Positions 10,567 to 23,034 of a stretch of DNA of 64,000 bases are shown here, piece by piece; within the stretch, counting starts at the first letter, position 1; every line of letters starts with the position of its first letter. Made by a program: the position numbers and the translations under genes. The notes beneath the pieces were generated by a model. That model saw only the letters and a list, made by a program, of their open reading frames with translations, did not search any database and was not told the origin of the DNA. Location: positions 456,501-520,500 of the forward strand of contig JAGUCH010000007.1 of the NCBI GenBank assembly GCA_019096065.1, read 5' to 3'. The stretch is from Paracyclopina nana (lineage: Eukaryota; Arthropoda; Copepoda; Cyclopoida; Cyclopettidae).

Positions 10567-13500
10567 ATGCAGAGCAGCTCGAACGACCGCAAAGATCTCG
10601 AGCTGTCTGCCTGGTCGTGGGTGGACGAAATTGACGACCCCGAAGAGGACCCCATCAACGCGTCGGACCTGATCTCCGCCTACAGGCTCAACTTTCCCGT
10701 GCACCAGAGTCCGGAATGGAAGTGCAAGAAGAACTGCCGCTCCAATCCGCGCTGCTACTACGGCTTGGGCGAGCTCCAGTGGCTGGAGCCTCCGGCCTCG
10801 GAAGACGCGGCCTCAGCCGCCGCGGCCTCCACCTCCGACGAGGAGGAGGAGGATGTCAGCCTGGAGCGGCGCGTGCCAAACATGCCGGTCGGCCTCAAAA
10901 ACCTGGGCAACACCTGCTACGTCAACTCCTTCCTCCAGATCTGGTTCCACAACGTGCCGTTTCGCGAGGCGCTCTACAAATGGGATCCGCACCAGGACCC
11001 CGTGGAAGCGCTCAACGTGTCCATCAGAGAGGCGTCGGACAGGTACCGGCCCGAGAGCAAGGTGGCCAGCCTTCAGGCGCTCTTCGCCATGATGGAGTTC
11101 ACCAACCGCAAGGCTGTCGACCCGAACGATTTCATCGCCAAGCTCGGGCTGGACCCGCAAGTGCAGCAGGACGCGGCCGAGTTCTCCAAGCTGTTCATCT
11201 CGCTGCTGGAGTCGAGCCTGAGCAGCCAGGGCTGCAAGCAGGTGCAGAGCATTGTGCAGGATCAGTTTCGCGGCAAGTACGCGTACGTGACGCGTTGCCA
11301 GAAATGCCTGATCGAGTCGCGGAACTCGACCTACTTTTATGAGCTGGACTTGGCGCTGCAGGGCCAAAAGACACTGATCAACTGCCTGGAGGACTTCCTC
11401 AAGGAGGAGAAGCTGGAGGGCGACAACCAGTATTATTGCGGCAGCTGCGAGTCGAAGCAGGACGCGTCGCGATGCGTCCGCCTCTCGGAGCTGCCGCCCG
11501 TGCTCAACCTCCAGCTCAACCGGTTCATCTTCGACATGCAGACGGGGCGGAAGAAAAAGCTCAACTCCTTCGTGCAGTTCCCAGAGGTGCTGGACATGTC
11601 CTCCTACCTGCGCCAGCCCGCGTCAGACAAGAACAACTATCACCTCACCGGAGTCCTCATGCACGTGGGAGCCGAGGCCAACCACGGCCACTACATTGCC
11701 CACATTCAGGAGGCCACCACGGGCCAGTGGTTCAAGTTCTCCGATGCGGACGTCGAAAAGCTGCTCGGGAGGAACCCGAAGTTGGGCGCAGAGAACGACC
11801 CGTTGGCTGTCACCGCATCGAGTCATCACCAAAATGGCAACAGTGGTGGTGACAACAAGAGAACGCCCAACGGCGGAGTGCCCAAAGGCTCGAAACTCGC
11901 CAAAGGCAACCAGGGCTCGAACAACGCCTACATGCTCGTGTACACTTCTGCGGCCGCTCTCAGCAGCATCAGAGCGAGGCCGAAGCTGGAGGAGGGCGAG
12001 GCTCCGAGCAAGAGGCCGCGGAGGAGCGCCAAACCGAAACCTGACGAAGGCCCTCTGCCGCCCTACCTCAAGGCTTACATAGAGCAAGACCGGCGGCTGC
12101 TCGAGGAGGAAATCAAGGAGCAGGTGAAGCAAAAGCAGACCAAGCTGAAAGAGCAGGTGTCGCTCAGGGCCAAGATGAAGGCCATCTACCAAAGACTGCC
12201 GTTCGGCGACGGCGAGGCCAAGTTCGAATTCATCCCCAACGAGTGGCTGACGCACTACTTTGTCAATCCCACAACTGTCAAGCCGATCAACGTGTCAGCG
12301 ACGATTTGCGTGCATGGCAACCTAGACCTCAACAAGATCCAGGATGTCAAGGCTGTGAGTGCCAGTGTGGCCGATGAGCTGTTCAAGGAGGCCAACAACA
12401 AGGAGGAGGAGGAGAACCCAAGGCTGAACCAGGACTCGCTCTGTGAAAAGTGCGTGCGAAATCGGTGTCGTACCATGAAGCTCGCCAGGTCGATTGGCAC
12501 TGACAGCAAGGTCATCAACGAGCTGCTGAAGAGCAATAACGCCCCTGAGGAGGAAAGTGATGATGAGGAGCTGTACTGGATTGGCAAGAACACGCTCAAG
12601 AAATGGCGGACTTATGCACGCGAGTATCTCTTCGACCTGATCAGAAGGGAGGATCAGGAGTATGCTGACAAGTCTGTCAAGCAGCAGCCGAGGTTGTCAT
12701 TGGCAGAAGTCCAGTCCAAGCTGTCCAAGGTTGGCACTGACGTCATCGTGTCGTCCAGCAGCAAATCCGAAGAGGAATCTGAAGCAGCTCCCAGTAATGG
12801 GACGAATGGCCACCACGCGTCGAGTGACGAGTTCTTCAATTATGACATCATTTGCCTGCATGGCAACTTGAGCATCTTTGAGTCTGGACGAAGGCTGGTG
12901 AGTGGGGAAGTGTGGCGGAAGATCTCCCACTATTTCCCCAAGGCTCGGACTTTCCCCAAATCCTCCCCACTGTGTCACAAGTGCTTGGCCAATCATGACA
13001 AGGCGAAGAGTGCAGCCGAGGCCAAAAAGGAGGTGGCCAACAGTCAGAAAAACTCCCTGGGGGATATCCTCAACGAGCGAAATCGGCCATCTTGGTCACG
13101 CGCGAGTCTCCACAAAGTCTACCTCATTCCACGAACGTAAGGTTAATATTTTTTATTTATTCTGTTATTTAATCCTTTCTTTATTTCAGGTTTGTGCATG
13201 AGTGGCGAAATTTCATCCGAAATCCAATTGGCTACGAGCAGGTCATGCTGATTCCCAACGAAACCCTGCTGTGCTTGCATGGGGGGCTGATTTACCCTCT
13301 GGATCTGGACACCGAATCTGACTACGAGTCCGTGTGAGTAGCTCTACGTTTTTTCCAACTTTTGATATATATTTACCACATGATCTGTGTGTCTCAGAGA
13401 CGCGTGGAAGGACTTTGAGAAGAAAAGGTAAACATTAGATAACTCCCAGCTTCTTTGCGTGCATGATATCGTTTTTTGACATTCCGTAGAGCTTTTGGGG

Positions 13501-14355
13501 CTTCTTGCGAACGTATCACAACTTTTTTATAATTTAATATTTGCATGCAGGGTTTACATGGTCTCCGAGGAGGAGTGGTCCATTCTGAAGGAGAACTTCG
13601 AGGTTGACCAGGAAATCAGCGTGGTGAGGAACAAGAACGTACACAACGCTCGCGGTGAGCTGCTGTCGAGTGAGCCCCCGGTCTGTGATGAGTGTTTGGC
13701 CAAAAGATGCAAGGAAGAAGAAGAGGAGCAACTGGATTACAAAAACGTCACCGTTTACATACGAAGGCTGACAGGTGGCGAAGTCCCTCCCAAATACGAT
13801 CCGCTGGACCCGGATTTCGACTGCTTGGCTAATGGCAGTCATGGAACAAAAAGGCCCAAATTGGGCAACGGTGTCAATGGCAACAACGGCCATTGCCATG
13901 GCAGCAACTCCGACTTTGTCAGAAGAAGCAACCGACGGCAAAAAGTGCGAGGTGAACGGGAATTCACAGTCAGCTCGGATATGAAGCTCAAGGACTTCAA
14001 AGTCAAGGTAGTTGTGACATTTGGTGGAATTTTCCAAGTTCCTGCTATATTTGCGTTTCTCAGATCATGGAGGCTTTCAAGGTGGCTCCATTTGACCAGA
14101 ACCTCTTCCTCAATGGCCTTCATTTGACTGACTCGAGCAAGACTCTCGGAGAGCTCAAAGTCTTGCCCAAATCGCTCATTTACTTACGAGCTGACGAGCC
14201 CAATCCTGGAGCCTCCGCGATGATGGAACCTGATGATGGCTGGCTCATGCAACATCCTGAGGAAGGCTTCAAAGGTGAACACTGCTGAATTGCTGATTTA
14301 AGGTTTCTTTTTAATTTTTTTTCTCTTAGGAACTGGATTGTTGGAGGGAAGTTGA
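10567..14355 (+). CDS. Usp48: Ubiquitin carboxyl-terminal hydrolase 48
   Basis: Six exons (10567-13136, 13190-13333, 13398-13427, 13551-14007, 14064-14274, 14330-14355) give 1,145 residues. This is a nuclear cysteine protease that removes ubiquitin. The USP domain has the Cys box GLKNLGNTCYVNSFLQ (catalytic Cys about residue 117), QQDAAEFSKLF, CxxC pairs of the zinc finger (CQKC, CGSC), and the His box NHGHYIAHIQ (about residue 375) with WFKFSDADV. Three DUSP-like modules follow, with conserved Cys/His groups (for example CEKCVRNRC and CHKCLANH). A C-terminal ubiquitin-like domain ends EEGFKGTGLLEGS, matching the family end. Exon 3 is a 30-base microexon. A long acidic insert and a Lys/Arg-rich segment lie between the USP and DUSP parts. 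The start at 10567 is the ATG closest to the conserved WSWVDE segment. Confidence 0.95.
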
Positions 14356-14556
14356 GCTGCTCCAAATTCTTTCTTGCCCAGACTTATATATGCGTACTAT
14401 TTACAATACACGCGTTTACATGCCATGTTGTTAGCCAACTGTTTTGAACACTGGGCATCTTTTCCACAGTTTCTTCTTGTGCCTATTGTACACCTTGGGG
14501 CTCATTTTCTCCAAGCAAAATCCACCTAGCAAGATTATGTTCATGGCTCTCAATTG

Positions 14557-15075
14557 CTATATTGTTAATTCTACATTGTTACATTGCTTTTTCTCCTCTG
14601 GCTCCTCGATTTCCCCATCATCACTCAGCTCTTTTGGTGGGGGTGATTTGGCCTCCCCGTCCTCTTCCATAAGCTCATCACTGCTGCAAGTTGGTGGTGA
14701 CTCTGGCCTTTCCTGGTCCGATGCGTCCCTTCTTTTGCTCTTGGCCAACGGAAAATTCCATTGCCTCAAATATTGGACCAATTGGGAGTCAGCTTTGAAG
14801 CTGTCATGATCCTGCTTGGTCAGTCTATGCTCTGGATGTTCAGCATAATGATCCTCCAAATCTTCCCTCGTATCGTAGTAACGGCAAAATCCTTGGTGCA
14901 AGCACATATGTGGCATTTTCCCATTGGAGATTTTCTCAGCCCATTCTGGCTCGGTGATGATCCTCCTCACATCCGGATTGATGTACCACAAGATCAGAAA
15001 CAGCTTGCTCTTCAAGTAGCTTGGAGGCTCCTCAAAGTCCACTGGGTAAACTTCCAAACCCCAATTGGAATTCAT
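14557..15075 (-). CDS. Uncharacterised protein with C2H2-like motif
   Basis: This is a single-exon frame of 172 residues with an ATG start at 15075, convergent with USP48 (about 200 bases between stops). I do not recognise the family. The N-terminal half is ordered in appearance (NSNWGLEVYPVDFEEPPSYL, then LFLILWYINPDVRRI). A Cys-x5-Cys-x12-His-x4-His group (CLHQGFC ... HYAEHPEH) resembles a C2H2 zinc finger with wide Cys spacing. The C-terminal third is acidic and rich in Ser, Pro and Glu (SDDGEIEEPEEKK), as in many nuclear regulators. Coding character is supported by the long frame, codon composition and ATG start; function is not known. Confidence 0.65.
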   Translation of the reverse strand: MNSNWGLEVYPVDFEEPPSYLKSKLFLILWYINPDVRRIITEPEWAEKISNGKMPHMCLHQGFCRYYDTREDLEDHYAEHPEHRLTKQDHDSFKADSQLVQYLRQWNFPLAKSKRRDASDQERPESPPTCSSDELMEEDGEAKSPPPKELSDDGEIEEPEEKKQCNNVELTI

Positions 15076-16328
15076 GGCAGCTTTTCTCCTTTTTGTAGCT
15101 CATTAAGAGAGAAAATTTGCTAATAGCAGTAGCATCACAGAAATCACCATGGTGACAGAATTACCATTTTACCTGCATTAGTCCTCCTCATTCCCCTATT
15201 CAAAAGCCATAATAAAACGAGCTAAAAAGATTGCCGAGACTGACAATGCAGAATCAACATTCTTGCATCTGGAAGAATGCCGCCATATTATAGAAATATA
15301 TTGGCATTGACATGTGAATGAAAACAATGCGGCCCACTAACAGCAACCAATTCCAACATTTCTATTCTTCAAATAACAAAGGGCAACAATATCACCGCCG
15401 ACGATGCGTAAACGACCCGTGACAAATGTTGTACTCATGTGCTACCAAAATGACTGTCAAGGCCAACATAGAGTCAACTTGTGAGCCTGTCTGCTTTGAT
15501 TCGCTGAAAAAAATGCATTCATTAGCAATATTCCAAAAAATAATCTGGAATTTTAGCATGTCATATGTTTAATCAGATAATGAGAAGCTTTCAGAAATCA
15601 GTTTTCAGATTTGTCCGAATTTTCACTTATTGAAAGGTGAAAAGCATTATTTTCATATTTTTCATTGCTTCCCCCCAAGAAATAAAACCAACTTATACTA
15701 TAGATCATCTTGAACCTACTAAAATTGCCTCAGGATACTCACATCCATTTTTTTATTGCGGATGCTCAAAAATGAGACTTTGCAAAGTGGCTAAAAAATC
15801 ACTTTTAAATGCCAAAGGAAAAAGCCCCTCAAATATGAAGTAGATGTGCACTTCAAGGTCAGAACCATGAATTTGACCCATATGACCCCAAAATACTAAC
15901 TGTTCACATCATCATTATGCAATAAGCCTAAAATACGACAAAAATGATGTGTAAAAAACCAAGACTGTCATGCGGTGAGAACGAGTTATGATGTAGGTTT
16001 TGAGCATGCAGAAATCTTATTGGATGAAGCCATTGTTTCAAGCTTACAGGGACAAAATCCCACGCCCTTCCACTTACAGCCTGTCCACTCGCATTCGTCG
16101 CACTAGCTAATCTAATTTCCCTCAACATGCAAATCCCAACTAAAATTTGCCTCAATTATGAAAACATTTTTGAATTAATTAAAAATGCTGATTTTCACTC
16201 TTGCTTTTTTCATCTAGTATGAAAAAAGAGGTTGAGACAGTGCAGCCAACAGGACAAAAGGCAACAACTCTATGATGGGCTGCGATGCATCGCAGACCGT
16301 CGTTTCATAGGTAGCTAGGTTGACTGGC
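15076..16328. other. Intergenic, upstream of the cuticle gene
   Basis: No gene seen. The sequence is AT-rich with short frames only. The last 150 bases lead into the cuticle gene TATA box. Confidence 0.45.
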
Positions 16329-16336
16329 TATAAAAG
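16329..16336 (+). promoter_or_regulatory. TATA box of the cuticle gene
   Basis: TATAAAAG lies 77 bases upstream of the ATG. A purine start near 16358 (GTCACTA context) would be at the usual 28-30 base distance. Strong TATA boxes are usual for highly expressed cuticle genes. Confidence 0.75.
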
Positions 16337-16405
16337 ACGCCCGTCCCAGCATCGTCACTACACTTTACCGTTTAGCTTCGCACACTAAACACCTCCATAC
16401 GCACA

Positions 16406-17164
16406 ATGAACGCTTTTGTGAGTATATCTATAGAGTAGTACACAAAAATAGGATACTTATACAGTAATAAATTCCAGATTGTCCTCACCGCCTGCGTGGC
16501 AGCCTCTCAGGCACAATTCTTGGCCGCTCCCTATGCTGCTGGCCTTCCTCTGGCCAACGGCCTCCCCTATGCCATCAATGGTCTCCCCTACGCCATCAAT
16601 GGCCTCCCCTACGCCTCCGGCTTGCCCGTGGTGGCAGCAGCCCCCATCGCCCCTCCAGCATCTCAGTTCCAAGCTCAAGACGAATTCGGCAATGTCCAGC
16701 ACGGATACTCCAACATCAACTCGCAGAAGCACGAGATTGGAAACGCTTATGGAGGCGTGACCGGATCCTACTCCTACGTCGATGCCAACGGCCAAATCCA
16801 GACCACCAACTACATCGCTGACCACAACGGATTCCAGGTCCAGGCCACCAACTTGCCGGTTGCTCCCTCCGTGGAGCTCGTCCAGCCCGAGAACTTGCTC
16901 GAGGGCCCCGCACCCGTCGAGGACACCCCCGAGGTCGCCGCTGCCAAGGCCGAATTCAAGGCTGCCTTCGACGAGGCTGCCAGCCGCACCAAGAGGCAAG
17001 CTGTCTTGCCCCTGACCTATGGTGCTCTCCCCTATGCCTATGCTGGATATGCCAACCCTGCCCTGACCTATGCCACTGGCCTTCCCCTGGCCACCGCCCC
17101 TGCCACCCTTGAGACCGTCAAGCTGAACCCTGGCTACGCTGTTGCCTACAGAGTCTACCACTAA
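16406..17164 (+). CDS. Rebers-Riddiford cuticle protein
   Basis: Two exons, 16406-16417 (four codons, MNAF) and 16478-17164, give 232 residues. It is a structural, secreted protein of the exoskeleton that binds chitin. The intron inside the signal peptide is typical of cuticle genes. The signal peptide runs to about SQAQF. Three NGLPYA-type repeats follow. The chitin_bind_4 domain reads from QDEFGNVQHGYSN through GNAYGGVTGSYSYVDANG to QTTNYIADHNGFQVQATNLP, the extended R&R consensus. A KR site before QAVLPLTYG and a C-terminal block rich in Ala, Pro and Tyr complete it. A polyadenylation signal AATAAA is at 17439. Confidence 0.96.
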
Positions 17165-17670
17165 GATGAGATTTGGCACCAGCTCTCATCACTCAGGTCT
17201 TTCTTTCTTCTTTCTTGCTCCCTCTTTTACATGGGGAAATCACACCTTACTTTGTCTGTGCGAAGAACATAGTCGGTATTGAAGAACAACAACTCTCATT
17301 TTGAAGTCCTGGTTTCAAGCTGCAACACTAGTCAGTCAAGATTACCATGCCCTCTTGAACAATGACCATGACAACAGCTCTACTACCATCATCATGGCTA
17401 CTGCGCTTGATGACCAGCGATGAATCCGCAAAAAAAGCAATAAAAAAGAGCTTTTGCTGAAAATGCAACTACTCACAGTGTCATCATTTACTCATTAAAA
17501 AATTTTATAGGGAGGTTGCGTGATATTGCGAAAAGTTCCGCCAAATCGTTGCGCTGCTTATTTCAGTGATTTGGCTGTTTGCAGCTAACCTTGGCTTTTT
17601 CCGCTAAATCGGCAGCGGTTAAACTCGCATGTAAATAATAACATCTGTGAAAGTGAAATATGTCACAATC
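17165..17670. other. Cuticle 3' UTR and RABL6 promoter region
   Basis: This region holds the cuticle 3' UTR (to about 17,460) and then the presumed promoter of RABL6. AGGTTGCGTGATATTGCG at 17513-17530 includes an 11-base word that recurs upstream of other housekeeping genes in the window. Confidence 0.5.
17439..17444 (+). terminator. Polyadenylation signal of the cuticle gene
   Basis: AATAAA lies 275 bases after the stop codon, in a T/A-rich context. Confidence 0.6.
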
Positions 17671-19422
17671 ATGTTTTCCGCCCTCAAATCAAAGTTGACG
17701 AGTGGCAGCCCGTCTCCCAATGCTGGAGACAAGTCTGCCACGCAAGAAGCGGCCAATCATGGGATCAACTCCATGAATCTCGCGCTGCAGCGAAAGTTCG
17801 CTCGAGGATGCAACTACAACATGAAACTGTTGCTCCGTGGCGACAGAAACACGGGCAAATCCTGCTTGTTCAAGCGACTGCAAGTAAGAACTCTTTAAAG
17901 TAAATGGTTGTTTGGCTCTATTTCGTCAACTCTTTGCATTAGGGTGGGAGTTTCATCGAGCAATACACTCCTTCGGACGAGATCAGCGTTGCGTCCATCC
18001 AGTGGAACTACAAAGCGACTGATGACATTGTAAAGGTGGAAGTGTGGGACGTTGTCGACCGAGGGAAAAAGAGGAAACATTTGGAGGGCCTCAAGCTGGC
18101 TGATGGGGAGATGGCCAACTTTGAGCCAGCCTTGGATGCTGAATTTGTTGACGTGTACAAGGGAGCTCATGGAGTCATCTTGATGTTTGACGTCACAAAA
18201 GCATGGACGTTCGACTATGTGAAGCGCGAGGCTGCCAAAGTGCCGAAACACATTCCTATTCTAATATTAGCCAACTTCATCGACATGGTAATTTTCCATT
18301 CAACAATTTTAAATATTTGCCACTTTTCTAATTATTTGCACAATTCAGGCTCACCACCGATGTGTGACTCGAGGTCAAGCCATGGGCTTCATAGAAGATG
18401 AGTTGGATCGGGGTCAAGACGCTGCAGAGGCTAGGTACGCCGAGTCATCCATGAGGAACGGATTCGGCCTCAAATTCTTGCACAGGTTTCTGAATTTGCC
18501 CTTTTTGACGCTCCAACGCGAAAGCTTGATGAAGCAGCTCGAGACGAACAAGAGAGAAATGGAAGCAACGCTGCAAGAGTTGGATGTCTATCTCGAGTCC
18601 GAGGATGCAAGCTATGACAATTATGCGTCAGGTGTGACAAAGAAACGGCGCTCCCAAGCTGAGAGCTTGGCACCAAGGCCTACAGTAGATGTGGTCGTCG
18701 GTCAGCCCTCAAATACTTTGAAGGATCCTCGGTTCCTTGAACCTGCCAAGAAAGCCAGTCCTGAATTACCTATTGAGGAAAAGAAGGTTTCTCCTTTGCC
18801 CGCTGCGGCGACAATAATCAACCAGTCTCCCAAAAGGCCGTCGCCAAAAAAGTCTCTGCCCATAGATGGCAAAGTGGACGTCGACGATTTCATGCCTGAC
18901 TCCGACGCCATCGACAACTTTCTGGAGGAAGATGGCTCTCCACGATTGGCAAAGTTGAACATCAAAGAGGAAGAGAGTGAGGATGAGGAATCATCAGCCA
19001 ACAACAACCCCATGGTTGCCTCTTTTGAGGAGGATATTGTTATAGAAGAGTATTCAGCATCAGTGCTTGACCATCCAGAGTCTTCCGACGAGGATGATGC
19101 ACCTAAAGAGGAGCCCACATTGAAGCCAAAGGTCAAGGCCAGACTCTCCAACAGCTCCAACAAGAGCATAGGCCACGACGAGTCACTCCATTTCGATCTG
19201 CCAGAGCATTTAGTAGCGGCCACCGTGCATGCATCCATTGAGGAAACGACTCTAGACACTGGTGAGAGTAGAGACAAGAAGAAGCATAAAAAGCACAAGA
19301 AGGAGAAGAAGTCGAAGAAGCAAAAGAGTGAGGACCAAGAGCGTGATGAACTGGAGGAATTCCTCAATGGAGCTCCACCCACGAGCATCAAACCTGATGA
19401 AGGCTCCTATGAGGAGTTGTGA
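17671..19422 (+). CDS. Rabl6: Rab-like GTPase 6 (RABL6/Parf)
   Basis: Three exons (17671-17883, 17943-18287, 18349-19422), all phase 0, give 543 residues. RABL6 is an atypical Rab-like GTPase found in nucleus and cytoplasm, linked in mammals to ARF/p53 signalling and cell growth. MFSALKSKL matches the family start. The P-loop GDRNTGKS is at about residues 57-64. TDDIVKVEVWDVVDRGK covers the switch region and LDAEFVDVYKGAHGVILMFD the next strand. The usual NKxD motif is replaced by ANFID, as in other RABL6 proteins, so guanine specificity is uncertain. AESSMRNGFGLKFLH and the LQRE..LMKQLETN helix follow. The long tail is acidic, with NPMVASFEEDI conserved, then a Lys-rich segment (KKKHKKHKKEKK) and the family end YEEL. 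Confidence 0.96.
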
Positions 19423-19443
19423 GGTTGCGTGATTTCCCCCAAT

Positions 19444-19449
19444 AATAAA
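19444..19449 (+). terminator. Polyadenylation signal of RABL6
   Basis: AATAAA starts 22 bases after the RABL6 stop and 111 bases before the next start codon on the same strand. Confidence 0.65.
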
Positions 19450-19554
19450 AATGTTGCGAACTGTTGTTTACATTTGGAGTTTCGCGTACAATTTTCTTTT
19501 GACGTTCATTATTTCCTTTTGGCATTTCACCACCGAGCTGAGGATGGATCAAGC

Positions 19555-21739
19555 ATGATTCAAGTGTTCAAGTGGAGCTTCCATGATGACCTGGTCGAAA
19601 GCGTCATTGGCGCGATCTTGAGGACCCCGGGACTCATCTTGTGCGACTATTGGCACCAAAAGTGTCTGGACTTTTCAGTGCCACGCTCATTCGAGTTGAC
19701 GGACTTGGCAGACGCTTCCCTGCACATTGCAGTTTTGTTTCTGGTAAATTTCACTTCCGTTCGAAAACGGATCGATTGACAGCAGCTTCGACAATTTCAG
19801 GGATTCCTCATCCTTTTGCTGCCATATGCGCAATTGGTCGACTTTTACATGCACCTCATGTCGGGCACGTTGCTCATTCTGGCTGAAATCATGTCCAGAG
19901 TCTACGTTGAGGAGGAATTGGCCATCGCCGAGTCCCCCACGAAAAGTCAATTGTTATGGAGCTCGGCTTACTACAGACGACAAGTATTAATGAGGCTCTA
20001 TATATGTTTAAAGTGTGTAGCATTGATTGTAACTCGATATTTGCAGGTTATGCAAGCCATGTCATGCATCACTGTGTCAGTCGTGACAGCTTGGTGCATT
20101 GGCTTCAAAAACCCTGTGATGAAATGGCTTCCAAATGTCTACTTGTTCCCCATGGTGGTGAGGCTGCTGGACTACCCGATGAACCTGTTACCTTTGGCCC
20201 TGAAAATCTCCACTTTTGCATTGCTCACCTTCGTGGCTCTCTACCTAGTGTACAAATTGCCATCCATTTTTCGCATGGCCCTCGTGGCCTTGGAGGCTTG
20301 GCAGATGGTGTCACTCTTGTATGGCAACTTCCATGCCCTCGTTTTAACCATGAGCAGATTGTTTGACCCGGCCCAGTTCATCATCTATTGGGTGGCCCTG
20401 TTTTTCTCGCAGCTCTGGCAAGAATACACCAAGGTGACAAAGTCAGCCAACATTTTCAAACAGTAAATGACAGTCCCCATTTCAGTTTCAGGAGCAGGAC
20501 ATGGCGCTGGTGGATGTGGGCGATTGGTACATTTTCCTCCTGTTAGTCATATGCAAGATTTGCTACAGTCCTCTGACGCTGATTGCCAACTGCTTGGCAG
20601 TGATGTTTTCAGCCAACGCCATCATCACCATCACCAACGCCTACCTGGACTCGTGCAAATCGCACGCTCCTCCGAGCACGGCCGTCCTTTCGGGCCTCAC
20701 CGAGGGCATGGTCATGTTTCTGCTCTCTTTGCAAACTGGCCTGATTGATTTGGAGCTGGCCCAGAGGCTGGGAGCGATGTCAATCATCCTCTTCATCGTG
20801 GCGGCCTCGTTATTCCAGACAGTCCTCGAAATCACACACCCTGTCCTTTTGGCCTTGTCCGCTTCGTCGCGGAACATCTGGAGCCACATCAAGGTGTTGG
20901 CCCTGTGCTGCGTCCTCTGCGTCATCCCAGCCTACATGAGCCACTTGCTCTTGTCCACTGTGGACCTGGACATCTGGACCATGGTGGTGATTTCGAGCAG
21001 CATCCTCACATCCATCCAGGTCATTGGCCACTTCGTGCATTACCTTCTCTACTTGTATGACAGCCTTCGGAGTGACCCTCTGGAGCCTCTGGATGACTAC
21101 GTGTACTACTTGAAATCTGCAGTGCACGCCCTGGAGCTCATGTCGGCCTTGTTTGTCGTGTGTGCCGGCCTCAAAGAGGTGTCCACTGGCCAGTGGTCCG
21201 TGATCACATGTGGCGTTTTGGTCGTGCACTGCTACTTCAACGTCTGGCTCCGGATCAAGAGTGGATGGCAAACCTTCCTCTCGAGACAGGTACAAAAATG
21301 CCCGAATACTCTAACATTGGCATCATGCATGTTTTTCAGGCTGCCGTGAGCCGAATTCTGACCCTTGTGGATGCCACGAAAGAGGAGCTGATCCAGCATA
21401 ATGACGTGTGCGCGATTTGCTACTGTGAAATGAACGTGGCTGCCAAAATCACTCCGTGCTCGCATTTCTTCCATGGCGGCTGCTTGAAGAAGGTATCAAC
21501 TTTTTTGGTCATTATATAATGTTTCTCATTATTTTGGCTCGTCGCAAATTGGAATGCGTTGCATCAATATGCATCAAATAAACCTCTGATGTTTGTTGCA
21601 GTGGCTGTTTGTTCAGGACCATTGTCCCATGTGCTCGGCCAAAATAATTGAAGAGGAGGCAACCGAGGAGAACGAAGTGGAAGAAGAGGAGATTATTGTA
21701 GCCAATGAAGAAGAAGAGGAGGAGGAGGATCAGCTTTGA
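19555..21739 (+). CDS. TRC8/RNF145-like membrane RING E3 ligase
   Basis: Six exons (19555-19743, 19801-19983, 20047-20433, 20492-21289, 21340-21492, 21602-21739), all phase 0, give 615 residues. Proteins of the RNF139/TRC8-RNF145 family sit in the ER membrane and ubiquitinate ER and sterol-pathway proteins. About a dozen hydrophobic helices fill residues 1-520. Then AAVSRILTLVDATKEELIQH leads to a C3H2C3 RING: CAICYCEM, then CSHFFHGGCLKKW, then CPMC. The tail is a run of Glu. The exon 4 acceptor could also be six bases earlier (20486) in the same frame. The gene starts only 132 bases after the RABL6 stop. RNF145 fits slightly better than RNF139 by the RING wording, but the two were not separated. 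Confidence 0.92.
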
Positions 21740-21780
21740 TTTCTCAACAAGTGCCAAAAATACACACGAAGTAATGTAAG

Positions 21781-21786
21781 AATAAA
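21781..21786 (+). terminator. Polyadenylation signal of the RING E3 gene
   Basis: AATAAA lies 42 bases after the stop codon. Confidence 0.75.
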
Positions 21787-23034
21787 AGCTCTGCTGCTGT
21801 GATAAATACAACAAAATCAACCGAAAGGCATGTGAAAAAAGACTCATCTCAGCCAAACTCCCCATGGCATAGGTTGAAATGGGGAAATTATTCAGGATTG
21901 GCCTCGTTACTTTTTATACTACTATATAGACTACTCACTACATAGCTCGAGGCTTTCTAGAATCAACTGCTAAAAGCCAGCTAAATAAAAGGCCTATTAT
22001 GAAATTGGTCCTTTTTGGAAATTGCACCTTTAATTAGGGAGACATGTCCATTTGCGCCCCAATTCACTCATTACTGCATCAATTTGCTCTTAATACACAC
22101 TGACTGACAGCAATTGAATGTATTCCGTGTAAGCAGGGAAAATACTGCAGTGGCCAGCACAATTCAAGTCTCAAAAGGTCAGTTTGGCTAATTGTAGATA
22201 CTAATAGGTATATGTAGTACACAAGGGCAGCAACAATCGATTTTCGACCACTGCTGTAGCCGCAATTTGATCAGCAAAATTACACCTTTTCACTGCTGCA
22301 CGAGCGCAGTTTGTGGTGGTGACTTTTTTCTGTTATTGGTGGCACTCAATTACTGGGATATTGCCCACTTTATCATAAATGGAGCTAAAATTAAGATTTT
22401 ATAGGGGACAGCAATGAGACTGGAAAAAAATAAAAAAATATATAGAGGGCGCTAGTAAGCTTCATTGGCTGAAAAACTTCAGAAACTCAGATGCTTCATT
22501 AATTCCTGAATTTTCTCTAATGTGATTATAATCCATGAAAAGCTTAAGAAAAGCAAAATAATATAGTAAGTTTAGCTCTGTTCTCAGACATACAGGCGCA
22601 CCATAACCTTGCTTAATTCTGTGTAGGTTGAGCTTGCATGATTGCTGAGTTAAGGTGGCAAACTCAGTTTGCTTGCTGAGTTAAGATGCCAATCTGAGCT
22701 TGCTTGCTAAGTTGCCAAACTGAACTTAGCTGCAAAAAAGTGATTTTAAACAAATTATCAATCTCATTGTTGAGATGGGTGCCTTTTACAGGGAGTGCCA
22801 AATAATAATTCACATTGACTTGAGAGAAAACCTAACCTAGACTAAACCACCCCTAAAACTATATATTTCCTGAAAGCTTATGTCCCAAGGGTCTGTTTAG
22901 TGGTAGTTAAAAAATCCTGGCCTGACACTTTGCATAACGTAAATGTTTTTTTAAACAAAAACCTCTAGCTCCATTTTGCGTGCTTTTTTCGTCGAGTAGA
23001 GCTTCAAACGCCCCTCATAAAATCGAAAGGGCTA

